Positions 36,398 to 45,042 of a stretch of DNA of 64,000 bases are shown in pieces. Source of the stretch: Lacinutrix algicola. GTDB lineage: Bacteria > Bacteroidota > Bacteroidia > Flavobacteriales > Flavobacteriaceae. Both the position numbers and the translations under genes were made by a program. The stretch lies in contig NZ_LIQH01000031.1 of NCBI RefSeq assembly GCF_001418085.1, positions 29,507 through 93,506 on the forward strand, in the 5' to 3' direction. A model generated the notes under the pieces. It ran no database searches. It was given only the letters and a program-made list of their open reading frames with translations, and was not told where the DNA came from. Each line of letters starts with the position of its first letter. Position 1 is the first letter of the stretch.

Positions 36398-36775
36398 ATG
36401 AAAATGAGTACGTATATATTCGCTTTAAGTGTAACTATTCTTATACTATTTAATAGTACAAGAGTATCCTTAACTTATGCCTATTATAAACTAGATCCGG
36501 TAGGTTTTATTGAGGCTTTATGTGTTAATAAAGATAAACCTGAGTTACAATGTAATGGTAAATGCCATTTAAATAAGGTTTTAAAATCACACGATAAAGA
36601 TCAAGATATACCAGAAAATGTAGTTGATTTTAAAGAGCTACTTTTATATACTATAACTTTAGAAAAGATAGTTTTTAAACAAATAAATGATCTAAAAAAA
36701 CAAAACACTTCGATTTACAAAAATCTATATAGTTATAACAGTATTAACGATTGTTTCCATCCTCCACAGGTATAA
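36398..36775 (+). CDS. Small cysteine-containing membrane-anchored protein before copper receptor
   Basis: The ATG at 36398 gives a 125-residue protein with an N-terminal hydrophobic segment (STYIFALSVTILILF). A motif VGFIEALCVNKDKPELQCNG continuing KCHL follows (three cysteines and a His). The first frame start at 36356 would run through a candidate operator, so the later start is chosen. The small Cys/His motif followed by a TonB receptor is a recurrent pair in Flavobacteria. A metal-binding role is inferred from cysteines and context. The stop lies 65 bp before the receptor start. Confidence 0.65.
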   Translation: MKMSTYIFALSVTILILFNSTRVSLTYAYYKLDPVGFIEALCVNKDKPELQCNGKCHLNKVLKSHDKDQDIPENVVDFKELLLYTITLEKIVFKQINDLKKQNTSIYKNLYSYNSINDCFHPPQV

Positions 36776-36840
36776 TTTAACTTTTAGTATTGGTAGTTAA
36801 TCTACCCCAAACATTTAAGTTAAATATAATATTACAAAAT

Positions 36841-38937
36841 ATGAAAACATTAAATAGTGTGCTTTTATGCATACTTGTTTCAGCTATGTCTTTTGGTCAA
36901 AATAAAACTAAAAAAGACACTACAAATCAAAAAATAAATAAATTAGACGAAGTTATTGTTACAGGAAAATTAAACCGAGATCCTGTATTAACAGTTGTTG
37001 CCAATAATTATGACAAAGCTATTGTGCAACCCAAAAATGTTGCTGATTTATTTAACAATATCAATGGGTTTTCGGTAATTAAAAGAGGTAATTATGCTAT
37101 AGATCCTTCATTTAGAGCTTCACAATATGAGCAGTTAAACATTCAATACGATGGCGGAACCAAAGCAATGCATGCATGTCCAAATAGAATGGATCCAATA
37201 ACGACACATATTATTCCTGAAGAAATCGCCAAAATTGAAATCATAAAAGGACCATATACCGTACGGTACGGTGCTACTTTTGTAGGAATTATTAATCTAG
37301 TGACTCAAAAACCAGATTATGAAGATTATGGTTTACACGGAAAAGCATCTGGTGGGTACGAAAGTAACGGAAACGCTTTAGTAAATTTAGCGCAATTACA
37401 ATACATACAAGAAAAATATGATATTGTAACTAATGCTGGTTACAGAGATTTTGGAAATTATGAAGACGGTAATGGAACAGAAATTCCCTCGTCCTTTAGA
37501 AGTACCGATTACGGAATAAAATTAGGGTATAATATCAATGAAGACCAGCGTATACAAGCCCATTGGAGGCAGTCTTTTGGTCGCGATGTGTTACACGCTG
37601 CGTTACCAATGGATACCGAATTTGATAATAGCAGTATTTTGTCTTTAGATTATAAACTAGATAATATAGGCGTTATAGCTAAGTCCTTAACCGCTAAAGT
37701 ATACTACAGTTATGTGGATCACTTAATGACCAATAACAATAGACCGTCCTTTATGATGATGGAAGCGTCATCTGCTGTAAACGCTACGACTACGGGTGGT
37801 AAATTAGAATTAAACTGGAAACCACTTGAAAAATTAAATGTATTTACTGGACTAGATGCTATGCATATTGCTAGGGATGGTGGCAGAACTAGAATTATTA
37901 AAATTATGAATGGGAATATGTTGGCTACCCCAATAACGTTTAACGATAAGGTATGGCAAGATTCGTACATTACAGATTTGGGTGTTTTTACAGAAGCCAA
38001 ATACTCTATAAATCCCAAAATAGTTGTAACAGCAGGCGTGCGTTTTGACAATGTCACCTCAGATATTCAAGATCCAGAAACAGATTTTGAAGCTTTATAT
38101 GATTTAAAAAAACGTACTGAACATAATATAAGCGGAACTTTATCTATTAAAAAGAAAGTAACAAACAACTTTACTTTAGAGGCTGCATATGGTCGTGGTG
38201 TGCGATCTGCCAATATGATAGAGCGTTTTATTAACCATTTTACAGTTGGACAAGACTCTTATGAATATGTAGGAAATCCTAATTTGAAAGCAGAAGTAAA
38301 CAATCAATTTGAAATTGGATTTAAAGGTAAGCATCCCTTAAAAAATGGTTTTAATAGTTTTAAATACGAAACCTCTTTTTATTATTCCTTTTTTGAAAAC
38401 TATATTGTTGGTGTTATAGATCCAACATTAACAAGAAAATTTAATCCAACTTCAGACCCAACCAATGTAAAAGTCTTTCAAAATATAGACGACGCTTATA
38501 AAACTGGTTTTGAAGCTATGGCTGAAATCGATTTTTTAGATGATTATTACTTTAAAACTGAATTTGCTTATGTCTATGCTAAAAACAAAGATTTAGCAGA
38601 GTCATTACCTTTAACACCTCCATTTAATACCCGTTTGGTTTTAGGTTTTAAGAAAGACAAATTCTGGGGAAATGCACAATATAACATCGTATCCAAACAA
38701 GAGAATATTTCTAGAAGTTTTGGAGAAACCGAAACTGCAGGATACCAGACTTTAGATATTAGATTTGGTATAAAACCCATTACATCCATAACGCTTGGTG
38801 TTGCTGTAATTAATACTTTTGATGAAGCCTATAACAACCATTTAAATTTTTCGTTTACTAATCAGGAAGATTTTGGAAGAACACCAATAACAGAGCCTGG
38901 ACGTAACTTTTCTGCATTTTTACAGTATGTTTTTTAA
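36841..38937 (+). CDS. OprC/NosA-like TonB-dependent outer-membrane receptor, probably copper
   Basis: The ATG at 36841 gives a signal peptide (VLLCILVSAMSFGQ). The plug domain carries IDPSFRAS and GPYTVRYGATFVGIINLVT, and the barrel ends with FLQYVF. The plug also contains CPNRMDP near residue 113. This Cys-Pro-Asn-Arg-Met motif is the copper ligand region of OprC and NosA. It should import copper (or a copper-bearing compound) across the outer membrane with TonB energy. The second OprC site, a His-x-Met in a loop, I cannot identify with certainty. Bd oxidase and copper-sensitive sulfide enzymes nearby may explain the co-location. Confidence 0.82.
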   Translation: MKTLNSVLLCILVSAMSFGQNKTKKDTTNQKINKLDEVIVTGKLNRDPVLTVVANNYDKAIVQPKNVADLFNNINGFSVIKRGNYAIDPSFRASQYEQLNIQYDGGTKAMHACPNRMDPITTHIIPEEIAKIEIIKGPYTVRYGATFVGIINLVTQKPDYEDYGLHGKASGGYESNGNALVNLAQLQYIQEKYDIVTNAGYRDFGNYEDGNGTEIPSSFRSTDYGIKLGYNINEDQRIQAHWRQSFGRDVLHAALPMDTEFDNSSILSLDYKLDNIGVIAKSLTAKVYYSYVDHLMTNNNRPSFMMMEASSAVNATTTGGKLELNWKPLEKLNVFTGLDAMHIARDGGRTRIIKIMNGNMLATPITFNDKVWQDSYITDLGVFTEAKYSINPKIVVTAGVRFDNVTSDIQDPETDFEALYDLKKRTEHNISGTLSIKKKVTNNFTLEAAYGRGVRSANMIERFINHFTVGQDSYEYVGNPNLKAEVNNQFEIGFKGKHPLKNGFNSFKYETSFYYSFFENYIVGVIDPTLTRKFNPTSDPTNVKVFQNIDDAYKTGFEAMAEIDFLDDYYFKTEFAYVYAKNKDLAESLPLTPPFNTRLVLGFKKDKFWGNAQYNIVSKQENISRSFGETETAGYQTLDIRFGIKPITSITLGVAVINTFDEAYNNHLNFSFTNQEDFGRTPITEPGRNFSAFLQYVF

Positions 38938-38992
38938 TAATAAAAAAAAAGGTATTGTTTTTGATTCGTTACTAACTAATAAATAAAAAAGA

Positions 38993-39556
38993 ATGAATAA
39001 ATTAATAATTGTATTTACACTTTTTGTGACTTTTGGTTATTCACAAAATGTAAAAGACATACCAAAACAAGATGATAATATTGAAATTGCGTCTAAAAAT
39101 TTCAACAATTTATATCGTATTAACGATTCTATTTATCGCTCGGAACAACCAAGTAAAAAAGGTTTTATAGAATTAGATACTTCTGGAATAAAAACTATTG
39201 TTAATTTACGAAGATTACGAAATGATATAAAAAAAGCTAAAGGCACTAATTTGCAATTAGAACATATCCCATTAGCTACAAAGCTAATTACAGAACAGGA
39301 TATTTTTGAAGTTATTCAACTTATTGACAATGCTGAAAAGCCACTTTTAATTCATTGCTGGCATGGCTCTGACCGAACTGGCGTAATGGTTGCTGCCTAC
39401 AGAATAGTTATAGAAAACTGGAGTAAAGAAAAAGCAATTAAAGAATTTAGAAATAAAAAATTTGGTTATCATGAAAACAAGTATCCAAATCTGCTTTATT
39501 TACTAGAACATTTAAATGTTGAAAACATAAGAAAGCAGCTAAAAAAAACTAATTAA
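38993..39556 (+). CDS. Secreted dual-specificity phosphatase-like protein
   Basis: This 187-residue protein has a signal peptide (LIIVFTLFVTFGYSQ) and the phosphatase loop HCWHGSDRTG near residue 117, with the general acid Asp upstream in a diverged form. Its family resembles periplasmic DSP-like or beta-lactamase-hydrolase-type phosphatases of Bacteroidota. It is the third gene of the copper receptor operon, 55 bp after the receptor. Substrate unknown; inositol phosphates or phosphoproteins are possible. Confidence 0.8.
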   Translation: MNKLIIVFTLFVTFGYSQNVKDIPKQDDNIEIASKNFNNLYRINDSIYRSEQPSKKGFIELDTSGIKTIVNLRRLRNDIKKAKGTNLQLEHIPLATKLITEQDIFEVIQLIDNAEKPLLIHCWHGSDRTGVMVAAYRIVIENWSKEKAIKEFRNKKFGYHENKYPNLLYLLEHLNVENIRKQLKKTN

Positions 39557-39573
39557 AACTTACCGAACTAAAA

Positions 39574-39612
39574 CTAAAAAGGCTCGATATTAAAATTATC
39601 GAGCCTTTTTAG
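39574..39612. terminator. Bidirectional hairpin terminator
   Basis: CTAAAAAGGCTCGATA pairs with TATCGAGCCTTTTTAG around a seven-base loop. It ends the copper receptor operon and, on the other strand, the rhodanese operon with its decayed thioredoxin. Confidence 0.85.
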
Positions 39613-39639
39613 TTTAATTAATATCTGGTATAAGAAAAT

Positions 39640-39778
39640 ATTGTTTAATCTCTCATTTACCTAAGTTGACTTTTATTTGTTTTAAAATGTGATTCATTAT
39701 TTTACATGGACCACACTGTTAAAAAAAAACGACTAATATAGGTGAGTCTTGATTTATTATTTTTTAAAATTCGCTCAT
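39640..39778 (-). pseudogene. Decayed thioredoxin gene at the end of the rhodanese operon
   Basis: The minus strand from the ATG at 39778 reads MSEF-stop-KIINQDSPILVVFF-stop-QCGPCKIMNHILKQIK, which follows the trxA protein at 44311-44607 residue by residue (IINQDIPVLVDFY, then CGPCK). The CGPC active site survives, but at least three in-frame stops break it and the second half is gone. It begins 12 bp after the cytochrome c gene stop, so it was once the last gene of that operon. It has not been described in the frames, and it is too broken to be expressed. Confidence 0.85.
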
Positions 39779-39790
39779 ATTTGAATTGAT

Positions 39791-40780
39791 TTATTTATCA
39801 AAAGTAATACTCCAAATACCTCTAACCTCGTTAATATCATAACCTATTGCTTTGTCTTTTGGATATAAATTAGTTAGCTTTTTTAATGTAGGTTTTTGTA
39901 TGTTTTGATTAGGTTTTCCGTGACACTGTAGGCACATTGTATTTGTTACAATTGGATAATATACGTGTACTTTATTGTCTAATTCATTTACAATTGGCTT
40001 TGGTTCTTTGTTGTTTTTAATATCGTTTTTAAAAGAATTAATGTACGTTAATTCTTTGTTGTTTGCTAAATTATTTTGGTTTCTAGGTTTGTCTGAAACA
40101 CGTTTTATTGTTGCATTATGGACTATAGACATACTATCTGTTAATGGATATGCTTTTTCATTACAAAATGTTAAAGCCTCTATAGTCCCTTTTTGTTGAA
40201 TTGTTCCCATTAGGTTTTTTCCCAAAACAGCTTTAGTTGTCAATGCGTATTTTAAACCACGTTCTTCATAAGGTAAAATATCAAAGTCAACTTTAGCTTG
40301 CTGTTTTTGTATACTTTGTCTTTGCTTTTTGCCGTTACGCTTCCCTTTTTTTTCATTAAAATGGTCATCAAACCATTCTGGTTGTTCAATATCAAAGTTA
40401 TACATGTAGTCTGTAATTTCCTTAATAGTTTCCTCTGAAAATGCAAGCTTTGGCATCACGCCAAAACGTTTTACTGCTCCAAACATTTTTGCGTTTTCTT
40501 CACTTGGGTTTTTAATCCAATCTTGTATAGATTTTGTAAATTCTTCTTTTGTTGTATTATTATCTATATAATGTTTTTTTATAACGACCATTGGAGGTCC
40601 AATTCTGTCATCGTGACTTGCAGATGGATTATGGCATGTGTAACAATTGGTTTCCATTAGTTTTTTGCCCGGATGATTGTTAATTTCCGTTTGTTTTTCT
40701 AAAGCAGTATATTCTTTTTTTGGATTGTTACAACCGAAAATTAAGACTAAAAATAATACTAGTACAACAAAATGTTTCAT
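39791..40780 (-). CDS. Cytochrome c / DUF3365 heme lipoprotein
   Basis: This 329-residue protein has a lipoprotein signal (LVLFLVLIFGCNN). A c-type heme site CYTCH near residue 46 with KRFGVMPKL as likely Met-ligand region forms a small cytochrome domain. A second domain of the Tll0287/DUF3365 type carries CLQCH near residue 285. It should be an envelope-anchored redox or sensor protein. It is last intact gene of the rhodanese-HMA-cytochrome operon, 6 bp after the HMA gene. Electron transfer with sulfur oxidation is a fair guess. Confidence 0.82.
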   Translation of the reverse strand: MKHFVVLVLFLVLIFGCNNPKKEYTALEKQTEINNHPGKKLMETNCYTCHNPSASHDDRIGPPMVVIKKHYIDNNTTKEEFTKSIQDWIKNPSEENAKMFGAVKRFGVMPKLAFSEETIKEITDYMYNFDIEQPEWFDDHFNEKKGKRNGKKQRQSIQKQQAKVDFDILPYEERGLKYALTTKAVLGKNLMGTIQQKGTIEALTFCNEKAYPLTDSMSIVHNATIKRVSDKPRNQNNLANNKELTYINSFKNDIKNNKEPKPIVNELDNKVHVYYPIVTNTMCLQCHGKPNQNIQKPTLKKLTNLYPKDKAIGYDINEVRGIWSITFDK

Positions 40781-40786
40781 AATAAT

Positions 40787-41056
40787 TTATTTTGAAAGTT
40801 TTCCTGTTGCACAACTCATTAAAGATTTTGCTTTAGATACTATAGTGTTTTCATCTTCTATTGAAGGATATCCTAAAGTTTTAAGTTTGTTTTCTACAGC
40901 AAAAGGGTCTGTTTTATTTAAATAATTAAAAGACACTTTGTTTTTATCTACGTCAATATTTATATCTGAAATATTTTCAATTTCTGAAAGTTTTGTAGTA
41001 ATTGTATTTGCGCACCCACCACATTTTAAGTTTTGTACTATTATTGAAGTTTTCAT
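40787..41056 (-). CDS. Heavy-metal-associated (HMA) domain protein, CopZ-like
   Basis: This 89-residue protein has the metal site LKCGGCANTI (CxxC) near residue 11 and a second Cys in LMSCATGK near 82. It should carry or sense Cu(I) or a similar soft metal in the cytosol. It lies between the rhodanese and cytochrome genes with a palindrome in the short upstream gap. A role in copper handling fits the nearby OprC-like receptor. Confidence 0.85.
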   Translation of the reverse strand: MKTSIIVQNLKCGGCANTITTKLSEIENISDINIDVDKNKVSFNYLNKTDPFAVENKLKTLGYPSIEDENTIVSKAKSLMSCATGKLSK

Positions 41057-41077
41057 GTTTTGTTTTTTATTATTGTG

Positions 41078-41093
41078 TAAAACGAATTTTACT
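41078..41093 (-). promoter_or_regulatory. Palindrome before the HMA gene
   Basis: GTAAAACGAATTTTAC has perfect 6-base arms around CGAA, and lies 22 bp upstream of the HMA start codon. It resembles the GTAAC sites only loosely, so it may serve another regulator or be an RNA hairpin. Confidence 0.35.
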
Positions 41094-41114
41094 TATCATT
41101 GTTTTTTATATCTA

Positions 41115-41474
41115 CTATTTATAGTTTGAAATACCACCTTTTAAATCGTAAATTTCAGTAAAACCCATTGCGACTAATTTATGTGAAGCTTTTCTGCTTC
41201 TGCTTCCGCTTCTGCAATAGATATAAACGGCTTTATCTTTCTTTAGTTTATTAAATTCTTCATTAAAATTTTTAGAATAAAAATCTATATTTTTCGCTCC
41301 GTTAATATTACTCGATTTATATTCTTTTGGTGTTCTAACATCTATAAGTTGAACTTTTTTGTTTTCTATTTGTGTTTTAAAGTCTTCAGAAGAAAGAACC
41401 ACAATAACAGTGTTTAAAGCTAGATTCGAACTTAATAACGTTGTAAATAACGCTATAGTTAATATGTATTTCAT
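41115..41474 (-). CDS. Secreted single-domain rhodanese
   Basis: The ATG at 41474 (MKYILTIALFTTLLSSNLAL) gives a signal peptide; the longer frame from 41507 adds eleven residues ahead of it and is rejected. The protein is one rhodanese domain of about 100 residues with RTPKEYKSSNI and the active-site loop CRSGSRS. It should transfer sulfur from persulfide or thiosulfate in the envelope. It heads the rhodanese-HMA-cytochrome operon and has a perfect GTAAC operator 48 bp upstream. Confidence 0.87.
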   Translation of the reverse strand: MKYILTIALFTTLLSSNLALNTVIVVLSSEDFKTQIENKKVQLIDVRTPKEYKSSNINGAKNIDFYSKNFNEEFNKLKKDKAVYIYCRSGSRSRKASHKLVAMGFTEIYDLKGGISNYK

Positions 41475-41521
41475 TGTTAATTTATTTTTAATAAAGTTAA
41501 AGAACATAAAGCTTGCTTTTG

Positions 41522-41535
41522 GTAACCTTTGTTAC
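41522..41535 (-). promoter_or_regulatory. GTAACNNNNGTTAC operator before the rhodanese operon
   Basis: GTAAC-CTTT-GTTAC is a perfect inverted repeat, 48 bp upstream of the chosen rhodanese start codon. Confidence 0.65.
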
Positions 41536-41639
41536 ACAAAAAAGCGCGTTTTATAATAATGCAAAATGCATTTTTTGCTAACTAAATTATTTTAAAGCTG
41601 TCGGACAAACATAATCTGTTCTTGAAACGGAGGTTTTTT

Positions 41640-42040
41640 TTAATAGCTACATTAAACACAATACTTTGGAGTGCTAACGTGCAAAAAGAAGATGCTTTTT
41701 TACTTCGGAATTACTCCTTTTATAATTTACAGCCAATTACTTTTAAAGTGATCCTAAAAAACATAACTTATTAGGTAGTTTAGTTGATGATGAAAGTGTA
41801 ATAAGTATAATTGCTATTGTTGAAGGTTGGTAGACAATAAATAAAAAGAATAATATATTTTATTTTAATAATTTGCGATTCGGACTATTAGATTTAAAAC
41901 AAAAATCAGATAGTTTTGTTTTTGAATACAGACTAGATGTGGATGCTTCTGGTAAAGTTATATTCACTGAAGAACCTAAAAACAATAGTGATAGTAAAAA
42001 ACGACTATAATAATTATGGAAACGCTTAAAAGGAAATTAA
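41640..42040 (+). pseudogene. Broken copy of the C-terminal third of the YdjM-type hydrolase
   Basis: The plus strand follows the hydrolase at 21633-22631 from residue about 205 to its end: NTILWSANVQ, EDAFLLRNYSFY, VDDESV, EGW-stop-TINKK, LRFGLL, YRLDVDASGKVIF, then stop-stop-LWKRLKGN. It carries a frameshift after ITFK near 41750, several stops and many substitutions. The first two thirds of the gene are absent. It lies in the 650-bp gap between the rhodanese promoter and pncB; the rest of that gap shows nothing else. Confidence 0.9.
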
Positions 42041-42155
42041 ACTCATTATAAAAGCACTATTTAATTTCAACTAGGTTAATTATTATATTCTTTAGAATTT
42101 GAAGCAAGAAGTCTTTCATATTTTGAATATCTTAGTAAACTAAACATATAAATTT

Positions 42156-43553
42156 ATGGATATTACTGCTGCATATACAGATCTATACCAAATAACAATG
42201 GCGCAAGTCTATTTTGTTACTAAGCCAAATGGTAAAGCTGTATTCGACTACTATTACCGTCGTAATCCTTTTAATAATGGGTATTCTATATTTGCAGGAT
42301 TAGAAGATGTTTTAGATATATTGGAGTCGCTTAAATTCTCAGATTCCGACATTTCTTATTTAAAAGAAAAAGGATTTGAAAATGAATTTTTAGAGTATTT
42401 AAAAAATTTTAGCTTTAAAGGCAATATCCGTTCTAGTAAAGAAGGTGATATTGTTTTTCCTAATCGTCCTATTTTACAAGTAGAAGCCAATATTATTGAA
42501 GCACAAATTATAGAAACTCTTTTGCTTAATATTCTTAATTTTCAAACCTTAATAGCAACTAAAGCTAGTAGAATACGATACAGTGCTAAAGATGCTATTT
42601 TATTGGATATGGGATTACGTCGTGCGCATGCTACAGGAGGTTATTATGCATCCAGAGCAGCTGCTATTGGTGGTTTTGATAGTACTAGTAATGTGAAAGC
42701 TGCAGAGGATTATAATATTCCATCTACAGGTACAATGGCACATTCATTTATCCAGAGTTATGATAATGAGTTGGATGCTTTTCGTGATTTTGCACAAGTA
42801 CGACCAAAAAACTGTGTGCTTTTAATAGATACTTATAATACTCTAAAATTGGGCCTTCCAAATGCGATTGTTGTTGCAAAGGAAATGGAAGAGAGAGGAG
42901 AGCAATTATTCGGAATTAGATTGGATAGTGGTGATTTAGCATATTTATCTAAAAAAGCGAGAGCCATTTTAGATGCGGCTGATTTGGGTTATGTAAAAAT
43001 TGTAGTGTCTAATCAGTTAGACGAATTTGTTATTAAAAGTTTAAAAGAGCAACATGCACCTATTGATGTTTTTGGGGTTGGAACTAATCTTGTTACAGGA
43101 AGACCAGATGCTGCGTTAGATGGTGTCTATAAATTATCTGAATACAATGGTGACCCAAGAATTAAACTCTCAGAAAACATTATAAAAGTATCGCTACCTT
43201 ATAAAAAGCAAGTGTTTAGAATGATTGATGCCGATGGGTTATTTTATGGTGCAGATGCTGTTACTATCTATTCTGAAGGCGAAATAAACCAAATGGAACA
43301 TCCTTTTGATGTTACTAAGCAAATAGATGTTAGTGAGCTTAAAAAAGAACCTTTATTAGAGTTAGTGATGGAGGATGGTAAACGTGTGGTTTCACCCAGA
43401 ACTGTTACCGAAATTTCTAAATATTCGCAGTCTCGCTTAGCACAACTTCCTGATGAATATAAACGTTTTCAAAATCCGCATACTTATAAAATTGGATTAA
43501 GTAGTCAGCTTAAAAAAGAACGAAATAATCTAATTAACAAACATAAAAGTTAA
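42156..43553 (+). CDS. pncB: Nicotinate phosphoribosyltransferase
   Basis: This 465-residue enzyme starts AAYTDLYQITMAQVYF and has STGTMAHSFIQSY near residue 190 (catalytic His region) and RLDSGDLAYLS, where the phosphoribosyl group is bound. It converts nicotinate and PRPP to nicotinate mononucleotide in the Preiss-Handler pathway. It is followed at 59 bp by pncA, so the pair recycles nicotinamide. Length and motifs are complete. Confidence 0.95.
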   Translation: MDITAAYTDLYQITMAQVYFVTKPNGKAVFDYYYRRNPFNNGYSIFAGLEDVLDILESLKFSDSDISYLKEKGFENEFLEYLKNFSFKGNIRSSKEGDIVFPNRPILQVEANIIEAQIIETLLLNILNFQTLIATKASRIRYSAKDAILLDMGLRRAHATGGYYASRAAAIGGFDSTSNVKAAEDYNIPSTGTMAHSFIQSYDNELDAFRDFAQVRPKNCVLLIDTYNTLKLGLPNAIVVAKEMEERGEQLFGIRLDSGDLAYLSKKARAILDAADLGYVKIVVSNQLDEFVIKSLKEQHAPIDVFGVGTNLVTGRPDAALDGVYKLSEYNGDPRIKLSENIIKVSLPYKKQVFRMIDADGLFYGADAVTIYSEGEINQMEHPFDVTKQIDVSELKKEPLLELVMEDGKRVVSPRTVTEISKYSQSRLAQLPDEYKRFQNPHTYKIGLSSQLKKERNNLINKHKS

Positions 43554-43612
43554 GCTTATTGTGTTAATTGTGAGATAAATATTACTCATTTACATTAAAA
43601 AACAATATAAAT

Positions 43613-44218
43613 ATGAAAACGCTTTTAGTTATTGATGTACAAAACGATTTTATGCCTGGAGGCTCTCTAGCAGTGCCTAACGGTGATGAAATTATACCTG
43701 TAATAAATAGAGTGCAAGATAGGTTTGATTTGATTGTAGCCACACAAGATTGGCATCCTAAAACGCATTCTAGCTTTGCTGTAAACCATGATAACAAATC
43801 TGATTTTGATAACATAGAGTGGCAAGGAAAAACACAAACTTTATGGCCAAAGCATTGTGTGGAAGGAAGTAAAGGAGCCGAACTACACTTCGAATTAGAC
43901 ACTACGAAATACGAGGCTATTTTTAGAAAAGGTACAGATGTAAATATTGATAGTTATAGTGCGTTTTATGATAATAACCATTTAAAAGCGACTGGTTTAA
44001 CAGGTTATTTAAAAGAAAAAGAGGTGTCAAAACTTTATTTTTGTGGTCTTGCTTCTGATATTTGTGTTTACTTTTCTGTACGCGATGCCATAAAAGAAGG
44101 TTTTGAATGCTATTTTATTGAGGATGCTGCTAAACCTTTAGATATAGATGCCTTTGAAGTTATCAAGACAGAGATGATTAATATGGGTGTGCAAATTATA
44201 ACTTCAGAATTGGTATAG
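43613..44218 (+). CDS. pncA: Nicotinamidase
   Basis: This 201-residue isochorismatase-fold enzyme has catalytic Asp in LLVIDVQNDFMPGG, metal-binding residues in TQDWHPKTHSSF, catalytic Lys in FRKGTD and catalytic Cys in GLASDICVYFSV. It makes nicotinate for PncB, encoded just upstream. A strong bidirectional terminator follows. Confidence 0.95.
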   Translation: MKTLLVIDVQNDFMPGGSLAVPNGDEIIPVINRVQDRFDLIVATQDWHPKTHSSFAVNHDNKSDFDNIEWQGKTQTLWPKHCVEGSKGAELHFELDTTKYEAIFRKGTDVNIDSYSAFYDNNHLKATGLTGYLKEKEVSKLYFCGLASDICVYFSVRDAIKEGFECYFIEDAAKPLDIDAFEVIKTEMINMGVQIITSELV

Positions 44219-44260
44219 TTTTAATAAAGAGCAAGATAATAGAGGAGAGGTTAGGATATA

Positions 44261-44286
44261 AAAAAAGCGCATATATGCGCTTTTTT
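44261..44286. terminator. Bidirectional hairpin terminator
   Basis: AAAAAAGCGCATATATGCGC followed by TTTTTT forms a nearly perfect palindrome. It separates convergent pncA and trxA. Confidence 0.85.
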
Positions 44287-44310
44287 ATTTATTTTCTTCT
44301 GTTAGTTTTA

Positions 44311-44607
44311 TTAATATGTTGCTGTAATGATATTAATTAAATCATTTTTTTGAAATACTCCAGATTGTCTCCACACTTGTTTCCCTTTTTTAAATAACAA
44401 TAGTGTTGGTACTCCTCTTACTTGGTATTTTGAGGCTAATTCTTGATTTTTATCGACATCAATTTTTATAATAGAAACACGTTCTTTTAAATTGTCTTTA
44501 ACGTCTTTTAAAATTGGACTCATAGTTTTGCAAGGTCCACACCATTCTGCATAAAAGTCTACTAATACTGGTATGTCTTGATTTATTATTTCTGAAAATT
44601 TACTCAT
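44311..44607 (-). CDS. trxA: Thioredoxin
   Basis: This 98-residue protein has the active site EWCGPCKTM near residue 28 and the cis-proline loop VRGVPTLLLF. It reduces cytosolic disulfides. Single gene with a 136-bp AT-rich upstream region in which I see nothing further. A decayed relative is at 39640-39778. Confidence 0.95.
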   Translation of the reverse strand: MSKFSEIINQDIPVLVDFYAEWCGPCKTMSPILKDVKDNLKERVSIIKIDVDKNQELASKYQVRGVPTLLLFKKGKQVWRQSGVFQKNDLINIITATY

Positions 44608-44743
44608 TTTTATTGTTTTTTTATCAAAAAGGGAATCTAAAAATTCTAATCTTATTAGTTTGTAGTTTTATTTTTAGGATAGAATGTTACAGTGTTTTTT
44701 AGAAACGTTTTTGAGTTTTTTTTAGCAAAATTTAAAGCTGAGA

Positions 44744-45019
44744 TTATATAATCTCAGCATCAATTCCTGCTTCTAAAATGCTAGAACAGATAGGTTTTAA
44801 ATCTTTTAAATCTCCTGTTTTAACTGTGCATTGTCCTTTATAATGTACTAAAATTGTACATTGTTCTGCTTGTTCTGGAGTATGTTTACAAGCTTTTATA
44901 AGTGTGTCTATAACATGATCGAAAGTGTTATAGTCGTCGTTATAAACAACAATTTCGTTGTTTGGTTTTTCTAACGTTTCAACATCATGTTGTTCTTGTG
45001 TTTTTTCTTTGATGCTCAT
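44744..45019 (-). CDS. clpS: ClpS adaptor
   Basis: This 91-residue protein has VVYNDDYNTFDHVIDTL, with the Asp/Asn pocket for N-degron residues, and KGQCTVKTGD further on. ClpS delivers N-end-rule substrates to ClpA-type unfoldases. It lies 23 bp after prmA on the same strand, a pair conserved in Bacteroidota. Confidence 0.92.
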   Translation of the reverse strand: MSIKEKTQEQHDVETLEKPNNEIVVYNDDYNTFDHVIDTLIKACKHTPEQAEQCTILVHYKGQCTVKTGDLKDLKPICSSILEAGIDAEII

Positions 45020-45042
45020 TTACAGTGTTTTAAACAAAAATA

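Noticed and set aside
41078..41093. Seventh GTAAC-type site before the HMA gene
   Set aside because: GTAAAACGAATTTTAC lacks the GTAAC/GTTAC arms; it is listed as a separate palindrome.
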